This document shows, piece by piece, positions 56,701 through 63,467 of a stretch of 64,000 bases of DNA (the first letter of the stretch is position 1; each line of letters begins with the position of its first letter). Position numbers and translations under genes: made by a program. This DNA comes from Streptomyces fradiae ATCC 10745 = DSM 40063 (GTDB lineage: Bacteria; Actinomycetota; Actinomycetes; Streptomycetales; Streptomycetaceae), in assembly GCF_008704425.1 (NCBI RefSeq), contig NZ_CP023696.1:3396501-3460500 (forward strand), read 5' to 3'. The notes beneath the pieces were generated by a model. The model ran no database searches. It was given only the letters and a program-made list of their open reading frames with translations, and was not told where the DNA came from.

Positions 56701-58493
56701 CCGGCCGGGCCACCGCCCGTCGCCCCGTCCGAGACCAGGCCCGAACCACCGCCCGCAGCCCCGCCCGCAGGGCTTGCCGCCCCCGGGCCGGCGGCATCCG
56801 CCCCGGCATCCGCCCCCGTGCCCGACCCGGCGGCGGCCGTCGGCGCGGTCCCGCCGCCCGCGCCCAGCGGGACCTCCAGGACGTACGCGCTGCCGTTCAT
56901 GCCCGGCACCTCGTGCGTCTGGAGCACCCCGCCGTGCGCCCGGACGATGCCCCGCACGATCGGCTCGTGCACCGGGTCGCCGCCCGCGTACGGCCCGCGC
57001 ACCTCGATCCGTACGACCTCGCCGCGCTGGGCCGCGGCCACCACGACCGTCGAGTCGGCGTACCCGCCGCCCGCGACGATCCGGGCCTTGCCCGTGGAGT
57101 CGACCCCGGCCACGTCGGCGACCAGGTGGGCGAGGGCCGTGGCGAGGCGCACGCCGTCGACCTCCGCCTCGATGGGCGGCGCGTGCACCGCGAACTGCGC
57201 CCGCCCCGGCCCGATCAGCTCGACCGCGCCGTCGAGACCGCTCGCGACGACCGCGTCGAGCAGGACCGGTTCCTTGCGCAGCTCCTCCTCGCCCGTGTCG
57301 AGTCGCTGGAAGCCGAGGACGTTGTCGACGAGCGTCGTCATCCGGGCGTACCCGGCGGCGAGGTGGTGCAGGATCTGGTTCGCCTCCGGCCACAGCTGTC
57401 CGGCCGGGTCCGCCGCGAGGGTGCCCAGCTCACGGCGCAGCTCCTCCAGCGGCCCGCGCAGCGAGCCGCCCAGGACGGCGGCCAGCTGGCGGTGGTGCGC
57501 GGCCAGGGACTCGTACCGCTCGGCCGCCTCCGCGAGCCGCTCCTCGTACGCCGCGGCCTCCGCCCGGTGCCTCTCGGCCAGCCCGGCCGTCTCGGCCTCG
57601 TGCTTCTCGGTCAGCCGCGCGGTTTCGGCCTCGTGCTTCTCCGCGAGCGCCGCGAGCCGGTCGGCGTGCTCCTCGGCGAGCTGCTCGTACGGCCTGCGGT
57701 CCGCGAAGGTCATGACGGCGCCGACGAGCTGGTCCCCGTCCCGTACCGGAGCGGTCGTCAGGTCCACGGGGACGGCCGAACCGTCCTTCGCCCAGACGAC
57801 CTGCCCCCGGACGCGGTGCTTCCGCCCCGAGCGGAGGGTGTCCGCGAGCGGCGACTCGTCGTACGGGAACGGCTCGCCGTCCGCCCGCGAGTGCAGCATC
57901 AGCGGGTGGAGCTCCTTGCCGCCCAGGTCGCTGGCCCGCCAGCCGAGGATCTGCGCGGCGGCCGGGTTGACCAGGACGATGCGCCCGTCCGTGTCCGTGC
58001 CGACGACGCCCTCGGAGGCGGCGCGCAGGATCATCTCGGTCTGCCGCTGCGAGCGGGCCAGCTCCGCCTCGGTGTCGACGGTGCCGGACAGGTCGCGGAC
58101 GACGATCATCAGCAGTTCGTCGCCGCTGTAGGAGGTGGGGCCGTACGAGTCGTACGCCTCGCGGCCGTCCTCCAGCCCGGCGCTGGTGACCTCGACGGGG
58201 AACTCGCCGCCGTCCGTCCGCCGGGCGACCATGCGGGTCGGCTTGGTGCGGCCCAGCGAGTCGGCCCCCTCGGGCCTGCGCATGGAGCCGGGGATGAGCC
58301 GCGAGTCGAACGCGGGCAGCAGGTCGAGCAGCCCCCGCCCCACCAGTGCCGTGCCGGGCGTCTCGAACATCTCGAGCGCGATGGTGTTGGCGTTGACGAC
58401 CGTGCCGTTGGTGTTGACGAGGACGAGCCCGTCGGGCAGGGCGTCGAGTATGGCTGCGAGGCGAGCAGCGCCTCGGGATGGCCTGCTGCTCAC
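53718..58493 (-). CDS. Very large PAS-sensor protein with degenerate kinase and receiver domains
   Basis: 1591 residues from GTG 58493, with GGAGGAAG upstream. Order: PAS 1 (AILDALPDGLVLVNTNG), PAS 2 (GVVGTDTDGRIVLVNPAAA, about 155), coiled coil rich in HEAETA repeats (280-330), a DHp-like helix where GGSLRGPLEEL replaces SHELRTPL so the phospho-accepting His is missing, an HATPase-like region (400-530) without clear N or G boxes, a Pro/Ala-rich linker of about 800 residues with at least seven GRRRAR-type basic patches, and two C-terminal receiver-like domains. The last (RVLLIEEHDE... VVMDLMQ) keeps the Asp but lacks the conserved Lys. It is likely a pseudo-kinase scaffold. Confidence 0.9.
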   Translation of the reverse strand: MSSRPSRGAARLAAILDALPDGLVLVNTNGTVVNANTIALEMFETPGTALVGRGLLDLLPAFDSRLIPGSMRRPEGADSLGRTKPTRMVARRTDGGEFPVEVTSAGLEDGREAYDSYGPTSYSGDELLMIVVRDLSGTVDTEAELARSQRQTEMILRAASEGVVGTDTDGRIVLVNPAAAQILGWRASDLGGKELHPLMLHSRADGEPFPYDESPLADTLRSGRKHRVRGQVVWAKDGSAVPVDLTTAPVRDGDQLVGAVMTFADRRPYEQLAEEHADRLAALAEKHEAETARLTEKHEAETAGLAERHRAEAAAYEERLAEAAERYESLAAHHRQLAAVLGGSLRGPLEELRRELGTLAADPAGQLWPEANQILHHLAAGYARMTTLVDNVLGFQRLDTGEEELRKEPVLLDAVVASGLDGAVELIGPGRAQFAVHAPPIEAEVDGVRLATALAHLVADVAGVDSTGKARIVAGGGYADSTVVVAAAQRGEVVRIEVRGPYAGGDPVHEPIVRGIVRAHGGVLQTHEVPGMNGSAYVLEVPLGAGGGTAPTAAAGSGTGADAGADAAGPGAASPAGGAAGGGSGLVSDGATGGGPAGVAGPAPDGASSGGASSGGTAAGPAGVHAGASAGDGGVPGGSGVSGGSGAVAGGGAAVALPAQQSRPGAGAVPGAGADEAPPGGGRRRARRASTDAFLDSPVRAEDPVAPPPTGRRRAAAPAGDTAGEQRLVPAQDSGGAEPTGRRRGRPSPVEAAPAEGSVVTAAESAQARPVALGDTVPPQGVAPAEDGAPGGGRRARRGPAGQEGAVPALPPAPVPAQGPAQGPASTPAGRRARRALATGQERATGATAEGTGRAAFALPPAEADRAPAGRPAHPAQAQAQAQAQVQAQAQSAGPEARPAAPRAVPQARIAAPVEESRHDAVRTVPGADHTPPQPHPMPIAPQAPVPGAPVPGAPMPGAPVPGVPAASPAIAVPPLGGPEAAGGSAAPATETTPGASVPPGAGAAPAIPVPPGPPVAPGDTAVPPGTAGAPVPTGAPVPTGAPVPPGTPGAPVVPEAPAVPVPPGVHPAAGTAAPGSARVPAPAGPSGTAGPAGPTGPGDTAPRRPDPAAGAVTPEIPPSAAEPSPTAPASPPAVPTGRRRAVAPPAPAGPAPTAAPGASADGPAAEGVPADASATQGRAFSVRTLGQGVPFTPPSAGGAPTPAHGTGTGSGRRRKLATPPDIEPQPSPDATAVPPAAQQAGRPPAAPRPPAPPVPGAAPPATPQGTAPAATPPGAPQPVTPQSSAPAPVPHAPSAPPGQQLLAAPAPEGRAYEIGAPDEGADEGPEPLDGPGGAVEVANQPQPRPVDDELPPEPLDNPRRLLVWPAPDVDTQQALTDRGYRPVIVHSREEVDAQIAAFPAALFVDPLTGPITRTALQSLRQAAVAAEVPVLLAAGLGQATREAAYGADPAVLLKALAPRDSEQHPSRVLLIEEHDEIAHALTAALERRGMRVQRAAADSEAVALATQLPPNLVVMDLMQVRRRRAGIIDWLRANGHLNRTPLVVYTSAGLEEADLPRLASGETVLFLAERSTSPEVQSRIVDLLAKIGTN
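55365..55420. repeat. 18-bp tandem repeats in the linker of the PAS protein
   Basis: GGTACGGGGGCGCC(G)GTC units of 18 bases occur three times, encoding GAPVPT on the minus strand. Other short arrays in this linker are GGGCTTGGGCCT (AQ repeats) near 55825-55870 and GGCACCGGAGCGCC units near 55611-55675. Confidence 0.8.
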
Positions 58494-58650
58494 GACGACG
58501 CTTCCTCCCACTGACCTGGTGCCGCTTACGGGAGGGAGTCTAAGGGCTGGGGGTGTACGAGGGGCGGCGGATGAGGGGGAGCTGTGCGCGAGGTTGTGTG
58601 CGCGAGGCGTACGCCCCCGGCCCGTAGTCGCTGGTGAACGCCCCGTCGCG

Positions 58651-59109
58651 CTACGAACGCGCCATGGGGAGGACCGGCTGCAGGTTCTCCCAGCGGGCGA
58701 TCTCGCAGCCATTGGTGCGGACGAAGCGTGCGTCGACGTCCCGGCCGTGCCAGGTGCCGGTGACGCGGGCGGTCGCCGGGCCGCCGTGCTGCTGGGTGCA
58801 CACACGGTCCTGGGGGACGGGCGCGAACGGGTCCTGGCCGCCCTCGGACAGCTCGGCCAGCCGAGCGCACGCGCGGTGCGCGCGCGGGTGGGTGCCGCTG
58901 CCCCGGTCGCCGTCGCACTCCAGCTTGAACGTCCCGTCGGCGGTCGGGTTCCCGGACCGCTCCACCGTGATCGTCAGCGCGTCGGACGCGCCGGCGAGCA
59001 GCGGGGGGAGCTGCGGCAGGGGCGGCAGCGGGCCGGCGACGGCGAGCGGCGCGCCCACACCGAGGGCGACGACGGAGGCGGCGGTGGACAGGACGAGTCG
59101 GCGCAGCAT
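58651..59109 (-). CDS. Subtilisin-inhibitor-like (SSI family) secreted protein
   Basis: 152 residues from ATG 59109. A signal peptide is clear (LVLSTAASVVALGVGAPLAVAG). SSI hallmarks: four cysteines at 65, 81, 104 and 135 forming the expected two disulfides (LECDGDRG, RACARL, RVCTQQHGG, NGCEIARW). The reactive-site loop after Cys104 is TQQHGGP, whereas Streptomyces SSI has PMVYDP with Met at P1; here Gln would be at P1 and there is one extra residue. Inhibitory specificity may therefore differ or be lost. It is 158 bases upstream of the PAS protein on the same strand. Confidence 0.93.
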   Translation of the reverse strand: MLRRLVLSTAASVVALGVGAPLAVAGPLPPLPQLPPLLAGASDALTITVERSGNPTADGTFKLECDGDRGSGTHPRAHRACARLAELSEGGQDPFAPVPQDRVCTQQHGGPATARVTGTWHGRDVDARFVRTNGCEIARWENLQPVLPMARS

Positions 59110-59314
59110 GCGTACTCCAGGTGCTCGGAACCGGGCGGGGCGCCGGCGGGGCCCGGCTCCCCACCTCTCTAACGCCGCACCGGCCGCCGCGTTGCGCAAC
59201 CCGTAAGCCTTTGCCCTGCGCCCCCGGTGCCTAGTACCGTGGACGGCGATTGGTGACACGGCCCCGTGCTGTGTCATCATCTGCACGCACCACACGCGCG
59301 AGCGCGGGTGCACT

Positions 59315-59405
59315 GGAGGCGTCGCCTAGTCCGGTCTATGGCGCCGCACTGCTAATGCGGTTTGGGTCTTAAAGCCCATCGAGGGTTCAAATCCCTCCGC
59401 CTCCG
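59315..59405 (+). tRNA. tRNA-Ser (anticodon GCU)
   Basis: Class II tRNA of 91 bases. Acceptor GGAGGCG (59315-59321) / CGCCTCC (59398-59404), discriminator G; anticodon loop in CCGCACTGCTAATGCGG with anticodon GCT; long variable arm; T arm GAGGGTTCAAATCCCTC. Confidence 0.95.
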
Positions 59406-59411
59406 CCCCAA

Positions 59412-59441
59412 GGAAGCCCCGGCCCCACGGCCGGGGCTTCC
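59412..59441 (+). terminator. Terminator after tRNA-Ser(GCU)
   Basis: Perfect 13-bp stem GGAAGCCCCGGCC (59412-59424) / GGCCGGGGCTTCC (59429-59441), loop CCAC, seven bases after the tRNA end. Confidence 0.85.
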
Positions 59442-59691
59442 GCCGTTCCCGGACCTCTCCGGCCGGCCCTCGGTTCCGTGCCCGATTCCGTGCTTGTGCC
59501 CGCGACCGCGCCCGTGACCGCGCCCGGACCGCGGGCACGTGGCTCGGGGGCGCGGTGGGTGGTTTGCCCAGGTGGGGGGTGGTTTGGCGAATGGATTTCG
59601 CGTCACGGCGCAGGTCATGTAATGTTGTTCCCGCAACGCCGACCGGGCCGAAAAGCCCGGGAGGAAAGCCAGAGAGTAAGATCCCTGGCAG
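59442..59691 (+). promoter_or_regulatory. Promoter region of tRNA-Arg
   Basis: About 250 bases without a gene. A -10-like TAATGT at 59620-59625 and a small CCGGGC-GAAAA-GCCCGG hairpin near 59644-59660 lie ahead of the tRNA. The -35 match is weak. Confidence 0.4.
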
Positions 59692-59764
59692 GCACTCGTA
59701 GCTTAACGGATAGAGCATCTGACTACGGATCAGAAGGTTGCAGGTTCGAATCCTGCCGAGTGCA
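59692..59764 (+). tRNA. tRNA-Arg (anticodon ACG)
   Basis: Acceptor GCACTCG (59692-59698) / CGAGTGC (59757-59763), discriminator A; anticodon stem-loop CTGACTACGGATCAG with anticodon ACG; T arm GCAGGTTCGAATCCTGC. CCA is not encoded. Confidence 0.96.
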
Positions 59765-59771
59765 CAGCAGA

Positions 59772-59812
59772 CCAGAGGCCCTGTGGAGTGATCCACAGGG
59801 CCTCTGGCTTTT
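59772..59812 (+). terminator. Intrinsic terminator of tRNA-Arg
   Basis: Perfect 16-bp stem CCAGAGGCCCTGTGGA (59772-59787) / TCCACAGGGCCTCTGG (59792-59807), loop GTGA, followed by CTTTTG. One of the few U-tract terminators in the window. Confidence 0.92.
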
Positions 59813-59901
59813 GTCTTGAGGGCAGCCGGGCAGGAGGCGCGCGGTGGATCTCGGTACGTCGGCCCTGAGCCACCGGACACCCCTGGCTAGGATCCCTGCC
59901 C

Positions 59902-60447
59902 ATGGAAACCGGGGGTGCGGATTCCACAGACGCGGACCGCGGTACGGCCGTGGAGTTCGTCTACCGGCTGACGGCCGCGGACTTCGAGGAGGCGCTCCGT
60001 GCGCGAGCCCGTCGGACGCCGGCGGGCCGGGCCCAGGTGCTCATGGCGCCGCTGGCGGCGGCAATCGGCGTCATCGTCTTCGCGGCTTTCCTCGACGCCC
60101 CGCTGCCCGTGTGGATCATCTCGCTGGTGCTTTCCGTGGGCATCGCGTCCTGGGGCACCGTACGAGGACTGCGCACCATGGCCCGCCGGATGTTCGGCAT
60201 GGTGCAGTCGTACGGGCAGTGCCGCATGGTGGCCGACGACCGCGGTGCGGTCACCACCGGTGAGCGGGCGTCCTTCAGCATGGACTGGACGGTGTTCCGG
60301 GAGTATCTGGAGACGCCGGGGCTCTTCGTGCTGCTGGGCGGCGACCGCGCGGCCGGAGTCGCCGTATTGCCCAAGCGGGACGCCCAGGACCCCGCGGACG
60401 TGGACCTGCTCCGGGCGATCCTGGACCGGAACCTGAAACGCCTCTAG
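59902..60447 (+). CDS. YcxB-like membrane protein
   Basis: 181 residues from ATG 59902. The N-terminal soluble part (VEFVYRLTAADFEEALRAR) is followed by two adjacent helices (VLMAPLAAAIGVIVFAAFL and PVWIISLVLSVGIASWGTV) and the YcxB C-terminal domain with SFSMDWTVFREYLETPGLFVLLGG and GVAVLPKRDAQDPADVDLLRAIL. The family is small and of unknown function, with two helices and a cytoplasmic YcxB domain. It follows the tRNA genes on the same strand. Confidence 0.9.
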   Translation: METGGADSTDADRGTAVEFVYRLTAADFEEALRARARRTPAGRAQVLMAPLAAAIGVIVFAAFLDAPLPVWIISLVLSVGIASWGTVRGLRTMARRMFGMVQSYGQCRMVADDRGAVTTGERASFSMDWTVFREYLETPGLFVLLGGDRAAGVAVLPKRDAQDPADVDLLRAILDRNLKRL

Positions 60448-60492
60448 ACGGTCACGGGGACCCCGGCCGCGCCGTCGTCCGCAACCGGCCCC

Positions 60493-60540
60493 TCATCTCA
60501 ACGTCCAACACGCTGATCATCTCAACGTCCAACACGCTGG
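60493..60540. repeat. Perfect 24-bp tandem duplication
   Basis: Two copies of a unit starting TCATCTCAACGTCCAACACG, period 24, identical except for the final base, in the gap upstream of the DUF6578 gene. Confidence 0.9.
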
Positions 60541-60710
60541 CAGTGACGACCACGGACGACGACTGACGGCCACGACGACTGGCGGCCGCGCACGGCGCCC
60601 GCCGGCGAGGAGGGGCAGAGATGCGCTGGGCGAGATCACACGACCGGGCGGATGTCGTCTGCCTGCCGTGGTTCCTGACGGGGCGAGGTCGCGTGGCGGA
60701 CAATGCCACG

Positions 60711-61139
60711 GTGACGCTGACGATTTGGGTGGATGACTGGCAGATCCAGTGCTGCGGGGAGAGCTTCGCACCAGGGGACGTCGTCTCCTGGACGTTGCTG
60801 GAGGTCGACTCGAAGGACTACGCGGACATCGTCGGCCGTGAGCGTGCGGGTGGGATCGACTTCCGCGAGGAACACCACGGCTGGGGGGAGGGACGGGCAG
60901 CCACCTTGGTGGAGGTGGTGTCGATCAGCGAGGTGCACTGTCGATACGGGGTACCCCCGGGCGCCACGGAGCAGGCGCTTCGTCCCGTTCCGGGAACGAC
61001 CGTACTGGTACCGGTCCAAGAGGCGGACGGGTGGGCGAAGCCCAGGCCGGACGTCAGCTTCGCGGGCTATCTCGTGACCGCCCGGTACGCCGTGGGGGAG
61101 CCGGAAAGTACGGGTGGCGGCCGGGCGATGACGCGCTGA
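60711..61139 (+). CDS. DUF6578-like protein
   Basis: 142 residues from GTG 60711 (MTLTIWVDDWQIQCCGE); an ATG 30 codons upstream (60621) is less likely because the family starts with this block. Motifs: TIWVDDWQIQCCGE, FAPGDVVSWTL, REEHHGWG, VHCRYGV and a C-terminal beta-rich end with DVSFAGYLVTARY. It matches the Streptomyces DUF6578 family, of unknown function. GACAATGCC lies just before the start, so a leaderless mRNA is possible. Codon use is slightly less GC-extreme than its neighbours. Confidence 0.82.
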   Translation: MTLTIWVDDWQIQCCGESFAPGDVVSWTLLEVDSKDYADIVGRERAGGIDFREEHHGWGEGRAATLVEVVSISEVHCRYGVPPGATEQALRPVPGTTVLVPVQEADGWAKPRPDVSFAGYLVTARYAVGEPESTGGGRAMTR

Positions 61140-61414
61140 CTCGGCCGGCGTCCTGTCTCCGGAGGACTGCGACGGCCGAGATGCGGCGGCCCTGCGCCGC
61201 GGCACCGGTGAACGGACTGTCGCGTAAGCCACTGTGCGAGCCCTCAGGTGGTCCGGGAGGGCAGGGCGCTGCCCTCGCTGACGGTTCCGGCCGCGCTGCG
61301 GATCCGGAGGTCGCGGATGGGAACCCCGGCGCGTTCTGTCGGTGCGGGCCGTGTCGCGGCGGCTTGGGCGCGGGACTCCGACAGGTGAGGTGGGGAGGGG
61401 TGGAGGTGGCTGCG

Positions 61415-62320
61415 GTGAGTGGTGGGGCGTGGCGGTGCCGGGGGGTCCGCTGGAGCGGTGGGCGGCCCGTCTGGCTGTGGGAGGGCGGCCGGACCAGTCC
61501 CCTCTCCCCCGGGCGTGAGCTGGCGTTCCGGGTGGTCGGGGAGCGGCTGTGCCCCGGTGCCCGCGGCAACCCGTGCGCCGACCGTGCCGTCGTACCCGCC
61601 CGCGGCACCGGTGGGCGCTGCCCGCAGTGCGCGCGGCTGGACCGGGCGCACTCCGTCGCCGCCGACACCGCGCTGGACGACCCGAGGGTGTTCCGGGTCT
61701 ACCTCGCCTGGTTCGGTGGCGCCCTGGCCAAGGTGGGCATCACCGCCGAGGAGCGGGGCGACGCGCGGCTGCTGGAGCAGGGCGCCGTGGCATACGCCTG
61801 GCTGGGGCGCGGGCCGCTGATGGCCGCACGGCGCACGGAGGAGGTGCTGGGCGCCGCGCTCGGCGTGCCGGACCGGATCCCGTACGCGGCCAAGCGGCTC
61901 GCCCGCGTCGAACTGCCGGGCGCGGCCGGGCGCGCGGCGGAGGTGGAGCGGCTGTACCGGGCGGCCCGCGCCGTACCGGGGTGGGGCGACACGCTGGAGG
62001 CCCTGCCCTTCGGCGGGGTGCGGGACCACGTCCCGGTCTTCGGGCTCGACCGGGTCTCGCGCGTCGACGGTGTCGTGGGCGGTGGCGGTGGCGGTGGCGG
62101 TGGTGGGGTGAGTGGGGCGGTGGGCGGCGGCGGGGGCCTTGCGGCCGGTGGGGAGCTGGCGGGCACACTGCTGGCGGTCGCCGGGCCCGATCTGCACCTG
62201 GAACTCGCGGACGGCCGGCAGGTCGTCCTGGACGGGCGGCTCGCCGCCGGGTGGGAGCTAGCCCGGGGGGAGGGCCGGACGACCTTGCCCGTCGAGGTGG
62301 TGCAGCGGGGCCTGTTCTGA
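61415..62320 (+). CDS. DUF2797 family protein
   Basis: 301 residues from GTG 61415, with GGAGG eight bases upstream; GTG 61400 and 61406 are also possible. Features: CPGARGNPCADRAVVPARGTGGRCPQCARLDRAHSV with a C-x4-C...C-x2-C pattern that may bind zinc, then YLAWFGGALAKVGITAEERGDARLLEQGAVAYAWLGRGPLMAARRTEEVLG, which is the DUF2797 core. A run of Gly (about residues 220-243) replaces a normal loop. The function of the family is unknown. A 10-G tract follows the stop at once. Confidence 0.9.
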   Translation: MSGGAWRCRGVRWSGGRPVWLWEGGRTSPLSPGRELAFRVVGERLCPGARGNPCADRAVVPARGTGGRCPQCARLDRAHSVAADTALDDPRVFRVYLAWFGGALAKVGITAEERGDARLLEQGAVAYAWLGRGPLMAARRTEEVLGAALGVPDRIPYAAKRLARVELPGAAGRAAEVERLYRAARAVPGWGDTLEALPFGGVRDHVPVFGLDRVSRVDGVVGGGGGGGGGGVSGAVGGGGGLAAGGELAGTLLAVAGPDLHLELADGRQVVLDGRLAAGWELARGEGRTTLPVEVVQRGLF

Positions 62321-62321
62321 C

Positions 62322-62331
62322 GGGGGGGGGG
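62322..62331 (+). repeat. Homopolymer of ten G
   Basis: Ten consecutive G bases two bases after the DUF2797 stop, then more G-rich sequence. Prone to slippage and sequencing error. Confidence 0.95.
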
Positions 62332-62368
62332 TGGGGAGGAGGGCGGGAGCGGGCCGGGGCGGGAGCCT

Positions 62369-62404
62369 GGGTGCGGGTGCGGGTGCGGGTGCGGGTGCGG
62401 GTGC
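62369..62404 (+). repeat. Six tandem GGGTGC hexamers
   Basis: Perfect (GGGTGC)6 followed by GGGCGC and GGCTGC variants. With four or more GGG runs it can form a G-quadruplex on the plus strand. Confidence 0.95.
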
Positions 62405-62779
62405 GGGCGCGGCTGCGGCCGTGGGGAAGGGCGCCGGGCGGGGCTCGGGCCGCCCGGCGCCTCGGCCTCCACCCGGCCGGGGCCCACGAGAAGGTGAGGC
62501 GGGACACCGCCAGGGTGTCACCGGGTGCGCCGAGCGCCTCACACCCGTGGGGACGCGGCCGGCTCCTGGCGCTCGGGGACCGCGTGCTGCCGGCGGCGGC
62601 TTCGCCGCCATCCCGCATCGCCACCCCAACCGACCGGCGGCGCCGGAGCGGCTCGGCGTCGGCGACGACCGGCCGCGCGGGGCACTCCGCGGCGGTGCCG
62701 CCATGCTGTTCGCGCCTTTCTCAGGGGATTCACAGGAACGCCTCAGCCGGGTTTCAGCGCCGGGGCCCAGCGTGGCCGT
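62405..62779. promoter_or_regulatory. Leader of the receiverless OmpR-type regulator
   Basis: About 375 bases without an accepted gene. Directly ahead of the start, the phrase TTCACAG (62729), CCTCAGC (62741) and TTTCAGC (62752) recurs at 11-12-base spacing, the form used by OmpR/PhoB-type regulators as direct-repeat operators. This suggests autoregulation. Confidence 0.45.
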
Positions 62780-63301
62780 ATGACCCTTTCCACGCCCCGG
62801 CCCCGTGCCCTCACCAGCCGTGCCTCCACCAGCGGTGTGCGCTCCGGGACCCTTGTCCGCTCCGGCGCCCGTGTCAGCCACCCCGGCCGGGCCGGCTCCG
62901 ACACCCGTGCCGGTTCCGGCGATGGTCCCGTCCTTCCCGTCGTACGTCCCCGACCCGATCCGGCCGCCCGCCCCACCGTCCGGCCGCGCTCCCGCGCGCA
63001 GGCCGTGCTGGTCGTCGGGGACCTCGTCCTCGACGAGGGCAGCCGCGAGGTCACCCGCGCGGGGGAGGCCGTCCGCCTGACCGCCACCGAGTTCGCGCTG
63101 CTGCGGTACCTGATGCGCCATCCGGGGCGCGTGCTGAGCAAGGCCCGGATCCTCGACCGCGTCTGGGCGTACGACTTCGGCGGCCGGGACAACGTGGTCG
63201 AGCAGTACATCTCGTACCTGCGCCGCAAGATCGACGTGGGTCGGCCACCGCTGATCCACACCCGGCGGGGCGCCGGCTACCTGATCAAGCCCCCCGCGTG
63301 A
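62780..63301 (+). CDS. OmpR/PhoB-type DNA-binding protein lacking a receiver domain
   Basis: 173 residues from ATG 62780. The first ~75 residues are Ser/Arg/Pro-rich and carry no receiver motifs; the C-terminal ~95 form a complete winged helix (LVVGDLVLDEGSREVTRAGE, LTATEFALLRYLMRHPGRVLSKARILDRVWAY, DNVVEQYISYLRRKID, IHTRRGAGYLI). No histidine kinase gene follows. It is either an orphan regulator that works without phosphorylation, or the relic of a full response regulator whose receiver was lost. Upstream direct repeats suggest autoregulation. Confidence 0.88.
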   Translation: MTLSTPRPRALTSRASTSGVRSGTLVRSGARVSHPGRAGSDTRAGSGDGPVLPVVRPRPDPAARPTVRPRSRAQAVLVVGDLVLDEGSREVTRAGEAVRLTATEFALLRYLMRHPGRVLSKARILDRVWAYDFGGRDNVVEQYISYLRRKIDVGRPPLIHTRRGAGYLIKPPA

Positions 63302-63416
63302 CGGGCGGGAGCGGTGGAGGCCGGGTCGGCGCCCGCCGGGCGCGCGTCGCGGCGGGATCGGGGCGGGATCGGGGCGGCGGCGGGACCGGAAAACGGCTGT
63401 GCGGAGCGGGAGGGGG

Positions 63417-63459
63417 CCTTGTACGGTGTAAGGGAACCTGTCCCTTACACCGTACAAGG
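63417..63459. promoter_or_regulatory. Large palindromic operator of the MFS exporter
   Basis: A 19-bp perfect inverted repeat with a 5-base centre: CCTTGTACGGTGTAAGGGA (63417-63435) and its complement at 63441-63459. The arms contain TTGTAC...GTAAG, common in TetR operators of multidrug exporters in Streptomyces. The right arm supplies AAGG of the ribosome binding site. Confidence 0.85.
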
Positions 63460-63467
63460 AGCTTCCG

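Noticed and set aside
59780..59800. DnaA-box-like ATCCACAGG beside tRNA-Arg
   Set aside because: It is one arm of the perfect tRNA terminator stem, which explains the sequence.
49972..59812. tRNA genes as integration sites for a prophage or integrative element
   Set aside because: No integrase, excisionase or duplicated tRNA 3' end is seen near any of the three tRNAs, and the genes between them are core-like.
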